A stretch of 6,185 nucleotides of DNA from an uncultured Clostridium sp. (GTDB taxonomy: Bacteria > Bacillota > Clostridia > Peptostreptococcales > Peptostreptococcaceae): the NCBI GenBank assembly GCA_937944945.1, contig CALEBD010000056.1, forward strand, positions 1 through 6,185. Reading direction: 5' to 3'. The translations under genes and the position numbers were made by a program. The notes beneath the pieces are model-generated. The model was not told where the DNA came from. It saw only the letters and a program-made list of their open reading frames with translations, and ran no database searches. Position 1 is the first letter of the stretch, and each line of letters starts with the position of its first letter. This document shows positions 5,763 through 6,185 of the stretch, one piece after another.

Positions 5763-6117
5763 GGGGGTGTAAAGGTTTCGACGTGGGTTTGGAACTTGAG
5801 GGTGCTTGTCGTGTTACTCCTCTAGATCACGTAAAACCTGGGGAATTAAAATAAACGCAAACGAAAATTACGCTTTAGCAGCTTAATAATTGCTGCTTGT
5901 CCCTCTTAGCCCTCCTGCCGGTTAAGACTGGACATCATTTATGCAGGGAACTACTTCTTGGGCGCCTCGACCTGAAGTGGACTAATTGAGGCTGGCTGAT
6001 GATCTAGTCTGCCACTGGCCGACATCAAAGGCGAGACACTAATACAGATGGCTACACACGTAGATGCAGCGAGGAATGGGCTTGCGGACAGGGGTTCGAC
6101 TCCCCTCATCTCCACCA
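5763..6117 (+). ncRNA. ssrA: Transfer-messenger RNA (tmRNA)
   Basis: This complete 355-nt tmRNA acts as an alanyl-tRNA and then as a short mRNA to rescue stalled ribosomes, with SmpB. The 5' end GGGGGTG (5763-5769) pairs with CATCTCC (6107-6113) to form the seven-pair acceptor stem. The third pair is G-U (5765 with 6111), the identity element for alanyl-tRNA synthetase. GGTTTCGAC follows near the 5' end. The T arm is AGGGG TTCGACT CCCCT (6090-6106), and ACCA (6114-6117) is encoded, so no CCA addition is required. The tag reading frame lies at 5857-5886, and its stop is held in a hairpin of GCAGC with GCTGC. The C/G-rich pseudoknot segments follow before the 3' half of the tRNA-like domain. 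The one-piece form is normal for Firmicutes. Confidence 0.98.
5857..5886 (+). other. ssrA: tmRNA tag-peptide reading frame, ANENYALAA
   Basis: Codons GCA AAC GAA AAT TAC GCT TTA GCA GCT TAA encode ANENYALAA. With the alanine carried by tmRNA the added tag is (A)ANENYALAA. The ALAA end is the degradation signal read by ClpXP-type proteases. A second in-frame TAA (5887-5889) follows directly. The resume codon is inferred from the similarity to the E. coli tag ANDENYALAA. Confidence 0.93.
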
Positions 6118-6126
6118 GTGAAATGA

Positions 6127-6138
6127 CCTCGTGAGAGG
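6127..6138 (+). other. Small GNRA hairpin in the pre-tmRNA trailer
   Basis: CCTC (6127-6130) pairs with GAGG (6135-6138) around GTGA, a GNRA-type tetraloop. It lies ten bases after the mature CCA end, in the trailer that 3' processing removes, and may guide or limit that trimming. Confidence 0.4.
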
Positions 6139-6143
6139 ATAGG

Positions 6144-6175
6144 AACTACTAAGTTTATGACTTAGTAGTTTTTTT
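6144..6175 (+). terminator. Intrinsic terminator of ssrA
   Basis: AACTACTAAGT (6144-6154) pairs perfectly with ACTTAGTAGTT (6160-6170) over 11 bp around a five-base loop, followed by a run of seven T (6169-6175). It ends the ssrA transcript. Confidence 0.92.
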
Positions 6176-6185
6176 ATATAATATT

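Noticed and set aside
6090..6117. Prophage or island attachment site at the ssrA 3' end
   Set aside because: The 3' end of ssrA is a frequent integration target, but it is intact here, no second copy occurs in the window, and no integrase is present.

Overview
The window comes from a low-GC Gram-positive bacterium, most likely a member of the Clostridia and possibly near Peptostreptococcaceae. The evidence is the strongly AT-rich DNA, heavy use of AGA (Arg) and ATA (Ile) codons, strong GGAGG-type ribosome binding sites, U-tailed hairpin terminators, and the rnr / smpB / ssrA grouping typical of Firmicutes. The class is an inference from these traits. The species cannot be named from the window.

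Layout, all on the + strand. An AT-rich leader (1-145) precedes a FadR/FCD-type GntR regulator (146-835). A 724-base gene-free stretch follows. Its first part (about 849-984) folds into four successive hairpins, the last a clear intrinsic terminator, and looks like a small RNA or structured 3' UTR. Next come a repeat pair, an AT-rich tract with one perfect DnaA-box sequence, and a strong RBS. RNase R (rnr, 1560-3770) follows, with a 22-bp perfect palindrome and a strong terminator behind it. A single alpha/beta hydrolase gene (3957-4880) sits between rnr and smpB. A short intergenic region then holds a degenerate copy of the earlier repeat and a plausible promoter, followed by smpB (5084-5542), the ssrA promoter region with two inverted repeats, the complete tmRNA gene (5763-6117) and its terminator.

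The central theme is ribosome rescue by trans-translation. SmpB and alanyl-tmRNA free ribosomes stalled on broken mRNAs, the nascent chain receives the tag (A)ANENYALAA and is sent to proteolysis, and RNase R is the 3'-5' exonuclease linked to decay of the defective message. The usual Firmicutes neighbour secG is not upstream of rnr, and a hydrolase with no evident role in rescue interrupts rnr-smpB. The rnr terminator and the candidate promoters before smpB and ssrA suggest several separate transcription units rather than one operon.

No mobile element, CRISPR array, integrase or defence system is visible. The least explained parts are the multi-hairpin element after the GntR gene and the TGAGC-RAAGC-RAATTT intergenic repeat.
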